The notes under the pieces: model-generated
Database searches by the model: none
What the model saw: the letters and a program-made list of their open reading frames with translations, nothing else
Told to the model about the DNA's origin: nothing
Shown: positions 6,231 through 14,425 of the stretch, in pieces
How the letters are laid out: each line of letters opens with the position of its first letter
How positions within the stretch are numbered: position 1 is the first letter of the stretch
Assembly: GCA_038872535.1 (NCBI GenBank)
Contig: JAVZJY010000026.1
Location: 1-17,157, forward strand
DNA length: 17,157 nucleotides
Reading direction: 5' to 3'
Origin: JASEJA01 sp038872535
GTDB taxonomy: Archaea; Thermoproteota; Bathyarchaeia; Bathyarchaeales; Bathycorpusculaceae
Program-made: the position numbers and the translations under genes

Positions 6231-7435
6231 TTATGATTCCTCCCTAAAATGTAAACGTAACTTTTAGTTCCAAAACCCTCAAGCTCCATTACACAGCCAT
6301 ATTTTAGCTTTTCATCACTTTTAGCTTGCCTTTCTCCAGCTTCGCCCCTCAACTGTTTAAAGACTTCAAAAATTTGGGCTCCGCCAGTGGCGCCTAACGG
6401 GTTTCCATCCGCTTTTAATCCACCATTAAGGTTTGTGAAAAGTTTCTTTCCACTAATTTCATAGTAGCCCTTATAATCTTGACAGCTTTCGTATATGTTT
6501 TGCCAAGCTTTCCCATGTTCACAGAATCCTAAATCTTCCAGCGAAATCATTTCCATAACTGTGGACTGGTCGTAAAGTTCAACAATTCCTATGTCCCAGA
6601 TGCTTATTTCAGCCATTTTCAAAGCATTTTTAATGGCGATTTTGCTTGCAAGAAAATGGGTTAGGTCTTCTCTCGCTGGAAATGTTAGATAATCTGTTGC
6701 TAAAGAAGAACCAAGAATGTAAACGGGCTTGTCAGTAAAATTTTCAGCAAAGTCTTCACTTGTTAGGATAAGCGCAGAGGCACCATCAGAAATCGGCGCA
6801 TAATCGTAAAGTCCCAAAGGTTTTCGCGCTTCCTCTCTAGCGTTTAAAACTTGCTCAACAGTTATCTTTCTCTGATACTGCGCATATTCGTTTTTTGTTG
6901 CATGCAAATGGTTTTTAACCGATATTTGGGCTAAAGCAATGTTTAACTTTTCAAGATTTTCGCCATTTATCCCATACTTTTTAATGTAAGCCCTAAGCAT
7001 AAGCTCATGATTTGCTTCCGGCGTGCAGCCAGCATAATAACTCCAAGGGTCTTCAAGAAGCATAAGGTCATCGCGGATTTTGTCCCAGCGGTCAGTCATT
7101 TTCTCTATTCCTCCAACCAAAACAACATTGTATCTTCCAGCTTGGATAGCGTTGCAAGCATTAAACAAGGCTGAGCTGAAAGAGCGAGTCACTTCCATCG
7201 GCACATGCAATTCCGTAAGCTCAGAAAGGAAACCCTCTTCCAGCCCAAGCTTGTTAGTGATTGGCAAGAAATAGTCTGAGAGGTAACAAGCTTCTAGGTC
7301 TCTTCGTTCTATGTCCGCTTCTTGCGAAGCCTTAAGCCAAGCCTCTTCAATAAGCTTTTCAGGCTCCTTCTCGTAGTGTTCGCCGAATTTTGTTCTTCCA
7401 ACCGCAACTATTGCCGGACGATTTCCCATTGTCAT
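6227..7435 (-). CDS. Thiolase-fold protein, apparently lacking catalytic Cys and His residues
   Basis: This 402-residue protein has the archaeal/SCP2-type thiolase fold from end to end (IVAVGRTKFGE at the start, VVLVGGIEKMTDRW, SDGASALILTSED, LEDLGFCEHGK, GGLKADGNPLGATGG). It is the first gene of an operon with the DUF35-HMG-CoA synthase fusion, matching the archaeal acetoacetyl-CoA thiolase/HMGCS module. The key residues differ. Where thiolases have the nucleophilic Cys (A-C-A-S-G), this protein reads VTRSFSSAL at 82-90. The HD motif is YD (Y288). The GHP motif is GNP (N345). So it may not catalyse Claisen condensation. It could be structural, or it could act as an aldolase-like enzyme, as in the thiolase-fold aldolase Ltp2 that works with a DUF35 partner. 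The start is ATG at 7435 with AGGTG 4 nt upstream. A second ATG two codons later is possible. Confidence 0.88.
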   Translation of the reverse strand: MTMGNRPAIVAVGRTKFGEHYEKEPEKLIEEAWLKASQEADIERRDLEACYLSDYFLPITNKLGLEEGFLSELTELHVPMEVTRSFSSALFNACNAIQAGRYNVVLVGGIEKMTDRWDKIRDDLMLLEDPWSYYAGCTPEANHELMLRAYIKKYGINGENLEKLNIALAQISVKNHLHATKNEYAQYQRKITVEQVLNAREEARKPLGLYDYAPISDGASALILTSEDFAENFTDKPVYILGSSLATDYLTFPAREDLTHFLASKIAIKNALKMAEISIWDIGIVELYDQSTVMEMISLEDLGFCEHGKAWQNIYESCQDYKGYYEISGKKLFTNLNGGLKADGNPLGATGGAQIFEVFKQLRGEAGERQAKSDEKLKYGCVMELEGFGTKSYVYILGRNHK

Positions 7436-7479
7436 TTACACCTTTACCATTAATTAGCAAATATCCCTTTTCAAAATAG

Positions 7480-7487
7480 CTTTTAAG
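7480..7487 (-). promoter_or_regulatory. Probable TATA box for the thiolase-HMGCS operon
   Basis: The minus strand reads CTTAAAAG about 45 nt upstream of the thiolase ATG, inside the 124-nt divergent intergenic region. The expected transcription start near 7460 leaves a short leader that contains the AGGTG ribosome-binding site. Confidence 0.45.
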
Positions 7488-7510
7488 TGTTTGCCATTTT
7501 TCAGCTTCCA

Positions 7511-7520
7511 AAAATTATAA
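7511..7520 (+). promoter_or_regulatory. Probable TATA box for the TIGR04076-like gene
   Basis: AAAATTATAA lies about 40 nt upstream of the ATG at 7560. The expected start near 7540 leaves a leader holding GAGGTGA (7543-7549). Together with the element at 7480-7487 it makes a compact divergent promoter region. Confidence 0.45.
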
Positions 7521-7559
7521 TCCAACAAAATCATATATGAAAGAGGTGAGACGAGGCCT

Positions 7560-7874
7560 ATGCAGAGCAGAGAAAATTACCGTTTAGTTATGACCGTTAA
7601 GGAAATACGGGGAAAATGTCCAGTTTTCAAGGTTGGAGAAAAAATAACAATAGAGTCGCCAAAAATTGTTATTAACAAAACTGACAACCTTTGTGTGCAC
7701 GCTTTTGGCTGCATGCTTTCTATGATTGTACCCTTAAGCCATGGGATAAGTTTTAAACAATTAGGCTTAGCAAAGGAAGATGGAGAAAAAGGCTATATTC
7801 AATGCTTAGACCCTGGAAAACCCTATACAGATGGCGGAACAGTAATTTTTGAAATGAGGCGAGAAAGAATTTGA
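7560..7874 (+). CDS. TIGR04076-family small Cys-rich protein
   Basis: This is a 104-residue protein matching the pattern of TIGR04076: VKEIRGKCPVFKVGEKI near the start, LCVHAFGCMLSMIVPLSHG in the middle, and YIQCLDPGKPYTDGGTVIFE at the end. The family has no established function. The conserved C20, C45, H47, C51 and C82 suggest metal or redox chemistry, which is inference. The ATG at 7560 has a GAGGTGA ribosome-binding site about 10 nt upstream. An inner ATG (codon 11) would cut into the conserved first strand. It is divergent from the thiolase operon and precedes two membrane-protein genes, with a 53-nt gap. Confidence 0.8.
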   Translation: MQSRENYRLVMTVKEIRGKCPVFKVGEKITIESPKIVINKTDNLCVHAFGCMLSMIVPLSHGISFKQLGLAKEDGEKGYIQCLDPGKPYTDGGTVIFEMRRERI

Positions 7875-7927
7875 AGATATTGTTCAAAAAACTTTTATTT
7901 CGTGGCGTGGAATAGGCTAACCATTAA

Positions 7928-8425
7928 GTGATCAATATGACATTAGCAAGTGCGCTGCAAATTGTGCTGCTTACAAGCATGAGCCTAATTGCAAGAAGGG
8001 AAGGGTCTTGGTGGGATAATATTATCGGCGAACTTGGCAGAGGAGTTGCAATAATCTTCTCTTTAGCGCTTTTCTTTGTCGGCTTGTTGGTGTTAACTAT
8101 CGTTCTTTATCTCTCTGGGTTAATTGTTGTTGGTGGAAAACGGGCTCGTTTATCAGATGCATTAATAATTGCTCTTCTTGGAACTGTCTTGTCAACACTT
8201 TTCTTCATGTTTATCCCATATCCTTTGATAGGCTTAGTGCTTAGCATTATCACTTGGCTTCTTCTGATCAAAAGCCTTTATGAAACGGGCTGGCTTGGGT
8301 CGTTGGCTGTTGGCATATTAGCAATAATCATTTATTTTGCTTTGTTCATTTTATTGGCTTTATTTTTCGGCATTCTTGCCATCATAATTGAACGGTTTTT
8401 CTCCTTCATGATTTTAATCCTTTAG
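7928..8425 (+). CDS. Uncharacterised membrane protein, about 165 residues
   Basis: Not recognised as a named family. The protein is almost entirely hydrophobic, with about four to five membrane segments (roughly 48-76, 82-100, 101-118, 122-142, 140-163 by eye). A short charged loop after the first segment contains GGKRARLSDALIIALLGT, followed by a Pro-rich turn (FIPYPLIG). It lacks a signal peptide or any soluble domain. The start is GTG at 7928 or ATG at 7937. Neither has a clear ribosome-binding site. The stop at 8425 is 12 nt from the next membrane-protein gene, so the two are probably co-transcribed and may act together. Confidence 0.65.
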   Translation: MINMTLASALQIVLLTSMSLIARREGSWWDNIIGELGRGVAIIFSLALFFVGLLVLTIVLYLSGLIVVGGKRARLSDALIIALLGTVLSTLFFMFIPYPLIGLVLSIITWLLLIKSLYETGWLGSLAVGILAIIIYFALFILLALFFGILAIIIERFFSFMILIL

Positions 8426-8437
8426 AGGGTTTAGCAG

Positions 8438-8983
8438 TTGTTTGGTGAAAAAACCCGAACCGTGTTTTTAGGTTTGGCTTTTCTATTTTTTCTTTTGCTT
8501 TCTTATGTTGAGAATACAATTTTCTTTCAGAGTTTGAGTATAATTCTTAGTAATCAGCTTGCGGCGGTTGCCGTGCTTTTTATCCATAACATTCTCGTGA
8601 TTTCACTAATTCTTCTGGGTATGACCTTTTACGTTAATTTGGTTGTTTTAAACTTCTTCAAAAGGGAAAAGTATGGAAACATTGTGCTTGAGCATCCGAA
8701 AACCTTTGCCTTGATTTTTACGGTTATGATTGTTTTTTTGAGCATTTTGAGGGGAAGCACCCTCATTTATGGTGGAGTAACTGTTGAAGCTTTGCCCTTA
8801 ATTCTGCTTATAAGCACGCCCATAGGAATTGTTGAAGGGTACGGAATTTATTTGACAATAGAGAAGACTCTGAGCAGAACTATGTCAATGAAGGATTTAG
8901 TGTATATTTACGGCATATTCCTCATCGCAGCTATAATGGAAGTCGGCTTCGTAAATGTGCTTATAATGGTTTTGAAAGCGTAA
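8438..8983 (+). CDS. Uncharacterised membrane protein, possibly SpoIIM/DUF95-like
   Basis: This is a 181-residue integral membrane protein with about five to six membrane segments. The pattern HNILVISLILLGMTFY and, later, STPIGIVEGYGIYLTIEKTL followed by a helix ending IMEVGF recalls the SpoIIM-like (DUF95) membrane family. That family is widespread in archaea and of unclear function outside sporulation. The match is by eye and weak. The start is TTG at 8438, chosen because GAGGG lies about 8 nt upstream and no ATG occurs near the N-terminus. It directly follows another membrane-protein gene. The 69-nt gap before nicotinate phosphoribosyltransferase contains an AT-rich promoter-like stretch. 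Confidence 0.65.
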   Translation: MFGEKTRTVFLGLAFLFFLLLSYVENTIFFQSLSIILSNQLAAVAVLFIHNILVISLILLGMTFYVNLVVLNFFKREKYGNIVLEHPKTFALIFTVMIVFLSILRGSTLIYGGVTVEALPLILLISTPIGIVEGYGIYLTIEKTLSRTMSMKDLVYIYGIFLIAAIMEVGFVNVLIMVLKA

Positions 8984-9052
8984 AACGTAAAACCCTAAAA
9001 CGTTTATTCACATTTTAACTATTATTTAAGTTATGTTTGGAGCGCCAAGCAA

Positions 9053-10261
9053 ATGAAGAGATTATTCCATTATGCTTCGGATGAAGAAATAAAACGCGGC
9101 GAAACCACAGACATATACTTTGTAAGGACAAAGCAAATTATAGAAGCTAAAGGCTTAGACAAAACACCAGTCACTGCAGATGTTACGCCTGGCAAGCTTC
9201 CACGCTGTTGGCCTTGGGGAATTTTATGCGGAATTGAAGAAGTCGCCCGCCTATTTGAGGGTATAAATGCGGATGTTTATGTCATGCCTGAGGGAAGCGT
9301 TTTCCGCCACGAGGATTATAGGGGCGTAAGAGAACCCGTAATGCGTATAGAGGGGCCTTATGGCGATTTTTGCTTGTATGAAACTCCCCTTCTTGGTTTA
9401 ATCTGTCAAGCGTCTGGTGTGGCAACTCGGGCGGCAAGAATGCGTAAGGTTGTTGGGGATAAGACATTAATATCCTTTGGAATTCGTCGCATGCACCCAA
9501 CGCTTTCTCCCATGATTGACCGCGCTTCATACATAGGTGGCTTTGACGGAGTATCAAGCCTAAGCGGAGCGAAAATTTTGGGAATAGAGCCTTCTGGCAC
9601 CATGCCCCACGCCTTAATAATAGTTTTCGGAGACCAAGTTAAGGCTTGGAAGGCCTTCGACGAAGTAATATCGCCAAAGGTTCCGAGAATTGCCTTAATA
9701 GACACTTATTCCGATGAAAAGATGGAGGCTATAATGGCTGCTGAAGCCCTAAAAGAACGCTTATACGCTGTTCGCCTTGACACGCCAGCCTCAAGAAAGG
9801 GAGATTTCGCAGAGCTTATCCGCGAAGTAAGGTGGGAACTTGACATAAGAGGATTCAATCATGTGAAAATCTTCGTTTCTGGCGGGTTAAACGAGGAAAA
9901 CATGAAAGAATTATGCGAAGCTGGGGCTGAAGGCTTCGGGGTTGGCACAGCCCTAAGCAATGCGCCTACAATTGATTTTGCCATGGACATTGTTGAGATT
10001 GACGGCAAACTATGCGCTAAAAGGGGTAAGATGGGCGGCAAAAAACAGGTTTGGCGGTGCCAAAAATGTTTGGCGGATTTGGTTTTGCCATTTGATAAAG
10101 CGCAGCCTAAATGTCCAGTTTGTGGAGGCAAAACTGAACCAATGCTTAAACCATTAGTGAAAAATGGAAAAATAGTTGCTAAACTACCAAAGCCCAGCGA
10201 GATTCGCCAGTATGTGTTAAAACAGCTGGAAACGCTTCAACTTGAGGAGAAAGTTTCGTGA
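9053..10261 (+). CDS. pncB: Nicotinate phosphoribosyltransferase, archaeal type with C-terminal zinc ribbon
   Basis: This enzyme joins nicotinate and PRPP to give nicotinate mononucleotide, with ATP use, in NAD salvage. The 402-residue protein has the family motifs: VTADVTPGKLP near residue 40, SFGIRRMHP (141-149), EPSGTMPHAL (179-188; the GTxxH His corresponds to the phosphorylated His of NAPRTases), and the phosphate-binding VSGGLN (275-280) and GVGTAL (296-301). A C-terminal zinc ribbon (C336, C339, C354, C357) is present, as in archaeal members such as that of Thermoplasma. The start is ATG at 9053 with GGAG about 10 nt upstream. A TTTATT-type promoter element lies near 9003. It is followed 63 nt later by the large permease gene, which has its own TATA-like stretch, so it may be a single-gene unit. 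Confidence 0.93.
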   Translation: MKRLFHYASDEEIKRGETTDIYFVRTKQIIEAKGLDKTPVTADVTPGKLPRCWPWGILCGIEEVARLFEGINADVYVMPEGSVFRHEDYRGVREPVMRIEGPYGDFCLYETPLLGLICQASGVATRAARMRKVVGDKTLISFGIRRMHPTLSPMIDRASYIGGFDGVSSLSGAKILGIEPSGTMPHALIIVFGDQVKAWKAFDEVISPKVPRIALIDTYSDEKMEAIMAAEALKERLYAVRLDTPASRKGDFAELIREVRWELDIRGFNHVKIFVSGGLNEENMKELCEAGAEGFGVGTALSNAPTIDFAMDIVEIDGKLCAKRGKMGGKKQVWRCQKCLADLVLPFDKAQPKCPVCGGKTEPMLKPLVKNGKIVAKLPKPSEIRQYVLKQLETLQLEEKVS

Positions 10262-10324
10262 GGATTTGGTTGTTCTAAACAATAGGCTTAAAAATGTTGC
10301 AAGGGAATCAGAATGTGATGTTTA

Positions 10325-13114
10325 ATGCTCATATTCTACGCTGTTAAGCATGTGTTTCGTTCATGGAAACTTTTCTTAGCACTACTAATAGGCATAACTT
10401 TGGCCTCAGCGTTCTTTGCTGGAATAGACATTAAAGCAAACGCAACTGCCAAACAAGCCCTTGACCAGCAGCTTAGATATGTTTACGTTGACATGCAAGC
10501 AAACATACAAGACCTCAGCAACTTAACAAAGCTGCTGACTGCTCGAGATAGCGCGTTAGGCGTTAGTGGGGTTGTGGATGCTGAAATCATTTCTAGGATT
10601 TCTTGGGTTCAAATAACAATTTCAGATGAGAACGGTTCAGTAAAGGAGGATATGGCAAGAATTGCCGCTATAACAAATTGTTCACAAGTTTATAAGGGAT
10701 GGTTGAACAGACCAGCGGAAGAAATTGGTGAAAATGAAACTTACATTCCAGAAAACACTGCTTTAGCCAGCATGGTAAAAATTAATGATGTAATCCAAGT
10801 AAACTTTTCAACATACTACACCCAAATTAACATACCATTAAACCTAACAGTGAAAGGTTTCGCTCAGTTGGATGAAAAGGCGGCTGCAATTGCTTTGGGC
10901 TATCAGAATTGGCTGATGTCTCTGCAAACAGATGCTATATCCCCAACGACCCAGATGGATTTCATACTTCTCGTAAGTTGGGAAAAGACGATGCAGAAAA
11001 TTTTGCCGTCACTGCCAGATTTATATCGGTCATATGGGTGGATGGAAACAAACCTTCTCATTTATTTAGACCGTGAAGCTTTGATAAATCCATGGGATGT
11101 AGGGACATCTCTTAACAATCTTCAAGCGGTAGAAAATAGTATTACGAATGCTGTGGCTAAGGATTTAGGCCATATTAGTCTTCAGAACAATTTGGAAGGA
11201 CCCTTGTACAGTTTCCAATTCGCATCTATAGGCATAAGATTCATGTTTACTCTTGTTTCTCTCCCAATATTTTTTATGGCTTGGTATATGGGAACAACTG
11301 TTTCAGATGTTTCATTCAATCTTAGGAGACGTGAAATTGGATTATTGCTAACAAAGGGTTTCTCAAGGGGTCAGATTCTGCGAACTTTTTTGATTGAAAC
11401 TTTGCTGATTGGATTGGTTGGCGGAGCCCTCGGAGTATTGCTGGGCTTTCTTTTAAACCCATTATTTACTCAGTTCAGCACAAACACGCTTTTTGACCTA
11501 AACCTGATTAGTCCCTTCACTGCAAGTTTCACCATAGCCTTCGGCGTTATTATGGCGCTGCTCTCAACTTATAGTTCAGCAAGAAAGGCTTCCCAACTTC
11601 CCACAGTGGAAGCGCTTAGAGAATATTTGCCCATGGAAATGGAGAAACCTTACAAGAAAAGGTGGCCTATGGTTGCGTTAATTTTGGGAACATACAAAAT
11701 AGCAGTTTTTCTTATGGGCGTGAACATGACTGTGGTTTTGACGAGAATAATGTTTGGCGGTGGAAACTTTATCCTCATGCTTCTTGTTCTAATTTTCTTA
11801 TCTGTGGATTCGATACTTAACTACATTGGACCATTGCTTTTCTTTTGGGGATTCACAAAAATGTTTATTCAAGGCTCGCTTGAGTTTCAGCAATTAACAG
11901 CGAAGGCAGCAAAGTTTTTCGGCGATTTAGGCGTTTTAGCCACAAAAAATGTTAGGAGAAACCCAGCCCGTTCAGCAGCAATCGCCTTCCTAATCGCTTT
12001 AATTGTGGGCTACAGCGTTCAAGTTAATGGGCAATTAGCCAGCGAACAAGACTACGCCAGAAGACGCATATATTATCAGGTTGGCGCAGACATAGCTGTA
12101 ACCGTTCCAAACGCTAATAATGCACCAGCAATTCTGGACAATATCATGGCGAATGTTTCCGAATTTGTTTATAACGCTACAATTGAATATTCATTTTCAG
12201 TTGGCAACATTTTTATGAAGGCAGTAGAGCCCAATGCTTGGTTAAAAACCGCCTATTACGAAAGTGACTGGTTCAGCGGAGCTGATGTAACAACGGCATT
12301 CAATAACCTAGCCATTGATAACCACACAATTATTTTAGAACGCTTCGTCGCCGAATCATATGTCAACCTCACAATCGGAGAAACTCTATACTTAAGCTTT
12401 GATTCACAACAGATAGGGCTTAGGGTTGTTGGCTTTTTTGGCCCAAGCTCAGAATCCCAATCCCAAATTTACCCGCTCCAAACATCCATAAACAGATACT
12501 GGTCCTATGTTTCACAAGAGTTCTTAAAAGAAGTCAGCACATATGTAAGTCCCTCAGCAAGAATACTGCTAAAACTAAAGGATGGAGCAGACGGAAAAAT
12601 TGTTGCCAACAAAATTCGCAATATGAACTTAGATATAATCCAAGTGCAATCTTTCACTGAGGAATGGGAGAAAGCCCAAGAAAACGTTATTACAATGGGC
12701 ACATTAGACGTTCAGAGATTAGGCATTGTTTTTGCAGTTTTGGCAGCTTCTGTTGGAACAGCCCTTATAAGCGTTGTCAGTTTAAAGGAGAGAAGCCGTG
12801 AAGCCACAATCATGAGCGTCAAAGGCTTATCATACAAGCAATTGGTGATAATGTTCTTGACAGAAAACCTCGCCTTAGTAACTTTTTCCGTAATATTAGG
12901 CATTTTCGTAGGCGTTATAATCGTTTATGGAAACATTTCCTCTTCGAACGCCATGATTTCGGAACTTGTTAAAAGACGCCTTGTTTTTCCATTAGACACG
13001 ACTTTAATGCTTACTTCTTGTTTAGCGCTCATCTTTGCAGCAACAATCCTCCCAATCCTAATCATGTCAAGAAAATATGTCACAAAACTGGAAAGGATGG
13101 TTCGCCTAAGATGA
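10325..13114 (+). CDS. Large ABC transporter permease with two FtsX domains (LolCE-like)
   Basis: This is a 929-residue permease with a duplicated architecture: TM1 at about 12-32, outer domain 1 at about 35-300, three FtsX membrane segments (about 307-328, 356-378, 397-418), two extra central segments (about 448-515), TM at about 545-567, outer domain 2 at about 570-790, then three more (about 795-815, 847-868, 892-914). The coupling helix after the first set reads RRREIGLLLTKGFSRGQ, and the one in the second half LKERSREATIMSVKGLS. Such proteins pair with a LolD-type ATPase, here the next gene, which overlaps by 4 nt. Because both halves are in one chain, a single copy could form the whole membrane part. 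The substrate is unknown. The start is ATG at 10325 with GTGATG just upstream. Confidence 0.9.
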   Translation: MLIFYAVKHVFRSWKLFLALLIGITLASAFFAGIDIKANATAKQALDQQLRYVYVDMQANIQDLSNLTKLLTARDSALGVSGVVDAEIISRISWVQITISDENGSVKEDMARIAAITNCSQVYKGWLNRPAEEIGENETYIPENTALASMVKINDVIQVNFSTYYTQINIPLNLTVKGFAQLDEKAAAIALGYQNWLMSLQTDAISPTTQMDFILLVSWEKTMQKILPSLPDLYRSYGWMETNLLIYLDREALINPWDVGTSLNNLQAVENSITNAVAKDLGHISLQNNLEGPLYSFQFASIGIRFMFTLVSLPIFFMAWYMGTTVSDVSFNLRRREIGLLLTKGFSRGQILRTFLIETLLIGLVGGALGVLLGFLLNPLFTQFSTNTLFDLNLISPFTASFTIAFGVIMALLSTYSSARKASQLPTVEALREYLPMEMEKPYKKRWPMVALILGTYKIAVFLMGVNMTVVLTRIMFGGGNFILMLLVLIFLSVDSILNYIGPLLFFWGFTKMFIQGSLEFQQLTAKAAKFFGDLGVLATKNVRRNPARSAAIAFLIALIVGYSVQVNGQLASEQDYARRRIYYQVGADIAVTVPNANNAPAILDNIMANVSEFVYNATIEYSFSVGNIFMKAVEPNAWLKTAYYESDWFSGADVTTAFNNLAIDNHTIILERFVAESYVNLTIGETLYLSFDSQQIGLRVVGFFGPSSESQSQIYPLQTSINRYWSYVSQEFLKEVSTYVSPSARILLKLKDGADGKIVANKIRNMNLDIIQVQSFTEEWEKAQENVITMGTLDVQRLGIVFAVLAASVGTALISVVSLKERSREATIMSVKGLSYKQLVIMFLTENLALVTFSVILGIFVGVIIVYGNISSSNAMISELVKRRLVFPLDTTLMLTSCLALIFAATILPILIMSRKYVTKLERMVRLR

Positions 13115-14007
13115 AAGGTTTAGACATAAAAATTAGAGATTTAGTGAAAGTTTACCGTGTTGGCAAAATTGAGGTGCAAGCCCTAAGAGGGTTAAGCATG
13201 GATGTCAAAGCTGGCGAACTAATATCCATAATAGGACCAAGCGGAAGCGGAAAAACAACACTCCTCAACATTGTAGGCGGTTTAGACCAAGCAACAGCTG
13301 GAAAAGTGCAAGTTGGCGAAACAGAAGTAACAGCCCTCACGACAACACAGCTCGTTGACTACCGAAGAAAAATTGTCGGTCACGTGTTTCAAACATTAAA
13401 CTTAATCCCAACATTGACAGCAGCAGAAAATATAGAGCTTCCCATGATAGCCCTAGGCATACCGAGAAGCAAAAGAGCCGAACGCACCCAAGAACTACTA
13501 GAAATTGTTGGTTTAACAGACAGAGCCCACCACAAACCAGAAGAACTAAGCGGAGGAGAACAACAACGAGTAGCCATAGCAGCTGCCATGGCAAATGACG
13601 CTCCAATTCTATTGGCAGACGAGCCTACTGGCGAGTTAGACACTGTCAATGCAAAAATAGTTGTTGATTACTTGGTTAAAGTCAACAGGGAACTTGGCAA
13701 AACAATAATAATGGTAACTCATGACCCAAGCGTTGCAAGAGCAGCCGACAGAATCCTACGAATAGAAGACGGCATAATAAAAATGGCTTTAACTCCCTCA
13801 GAAGTCATAGCAGAAGAAAAAGCTGTTTCCTACATTGACCAATTGAGGGCAAGAATAAAAGAAATAACCGTTCAGCTACATCAATTAGACGAAGACTTTA
13901 AAGCGGGCAAGGTAACTGGAGATGAGTATGTGCAAAAAAGACAAAGCCTAAAACAGATTATGGACAGCCTCAAAGAAGAACTGCATAGAATGGGCGTAGT
14001 AACATAA
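13111..14007 (+). CDS. ABC transporter ATP-binding protein with C-terminal coiled-coil/SHOCT-like tail
   Basis: This ATPase of the second exporter has 298 residues. Motifs: Walker A GPSGSGKT (42-49), Q-loop Gln94, signature LSGGEQQR (146-153), Walker B ILLADE (166-171), H-loop His204. The nucleotide-binding domain ends near residue 225, and about 70 extra residues follow. They are a predicted coiled coil (YIDQLRARIKEITVQLHQLD) and a segment FKAGKVTGDEYVQKRQSLKQ that looks like a SHOCT short C-terminal domain. LolD/MacB ATPases normally lack this. The start is ATG at 13111, overlapping the permease stop as ATGA. The longer in-frame start at 13018 lies within the permease and was not used. Coupled translation and a joint role with the 929-residue permease are clear. 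Confidence 0.92.
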   Translation: MKGLDIKIRDLVKVYRVGKIEVQALRGLSMDVKAGELISIIGPSGSGKTTLLNIVGGLDQATAGKVQVGETEVTALTTTQLVDYRRKIVGHVFQTLNLIPTLTAAENIELPMIALGIPRSKRAERTQELLEIVGLTDRAHHKPEELSGGEQQRVAIAAAMANDAPILLADEPTGELDTVNAKIVVDYLVKVNRELGKTIIMVTHDPSVARAADRILRIEDGIIKMALTPSEVIAEEKAVSYIDQLRARIKEITVQLHQLDEDFKAGKVTGDEYVQKRQSLKQIMDSLKEELHRMGVVT

Positions 14008-14050
14008 TTAATTAACGTATAGTCTAATTATTGACGGAGAATTTGAAAAT

Positions 14051-14058
14051 CTTATATA
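14051..14058 (+). promoter_or_regulatory. TATA box for aIF1
   Basis: CTTATATA, preceded by the purine-rich GAAAAT, lies about 30 nt before the ATG at 14088. The expected transcription start is near 14080, so the mRNA would be nearly leaderless. This also argues against the longer in-frame start at 14031. Confidence 0.65.
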
Positions 14059-14087
14059 CCCCCATAGCAATTTATGATTTGAGCGTC

Positions 14088-14396
14088 ATGGCTGAGATTT
14101 GTCCAATATGCGGGCTTCCCAAGGATTTGTGCGTTTGCAGCGAAATCGAAAAGGAGCAACAAAGAATCCGCATAAGACTTGAAACACGCAAATTCGGCAG
14201 ACCAACAACAATAGTGGACGGCATAAACGACAAAAACACAAACCTAGCAAACATAGCCCAAAAACTAAAAAGCTTCTGCGCCTGCGGAGGAACAGCAAAA
14301 AACGGCCAAATAATGCTCCAAGGAGACCAACGCGAAAAAGTTAGGCAATACTTGGTAAAACTTGGATACCCAGAAGAAAACATTGAACTCCAATAA
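14088..14396 (+). CDS. sui1: Translation initiation factor aIF1 (SUI1 family)
   Basis: This is a 102-residue SUI1-fold factor that binds the small ribosomal subunit and checks start-codon choice. The N-terminus has a zinc knuckle typical of archaeal aIF1 (C5, C8, C15, C17 in ICPICGLPKDLCVC). Then come the conserved RKFGRPTTIVDGI strand, the LKSFCACGGTA loop and the IMLQGDQREKVRQYLVKLGY tail. The start is ATG at 14088. The frame is open up to 14031, but the TATA box at 14051-14058 lies inside that extension, and the family begins with MAEICPICG-like residues. It is followed by a zinc-ribbon gene on the same strand, then by TFB in opposite orientation. Confidence 0.94.
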   Translation: MAEICPICGLPKDLCVCSEIEKEQQRIRIRLETRKFGRPTTIVDGINDKNTNLANIAQKLKSFCACGGTAKNGQIMLQGDQREKVRQYLVKLGYPEENIELQ

Positions 14397-14425
14397 ATGC
14401 AGTATGTGAAGGAGAGTAAGCCCAA

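Noticed and set aside
13018..13110. In-frame upstream extension of the second ABC ATPase (start at 13018).
   Set aside because: It lies inside the permease gene and gives a non-family N-terminus. The ATG at 13111 overlaps the permease stop as ATGA and begins at the normal domain start.
13337..13649. Minus-strand ORFs of 86-89 codons inside the second ABC ATPase.
   Set aside because: They are antisense to a fully conserved ATPase frame, with Leu/Val-rich shadow composition.
14031..14087. Longer start for aIF1.
   Set aside because: The extension contains the TATA box at 14051-14058, and the family begins at the zinc knuckle, which fits ATG 14088.
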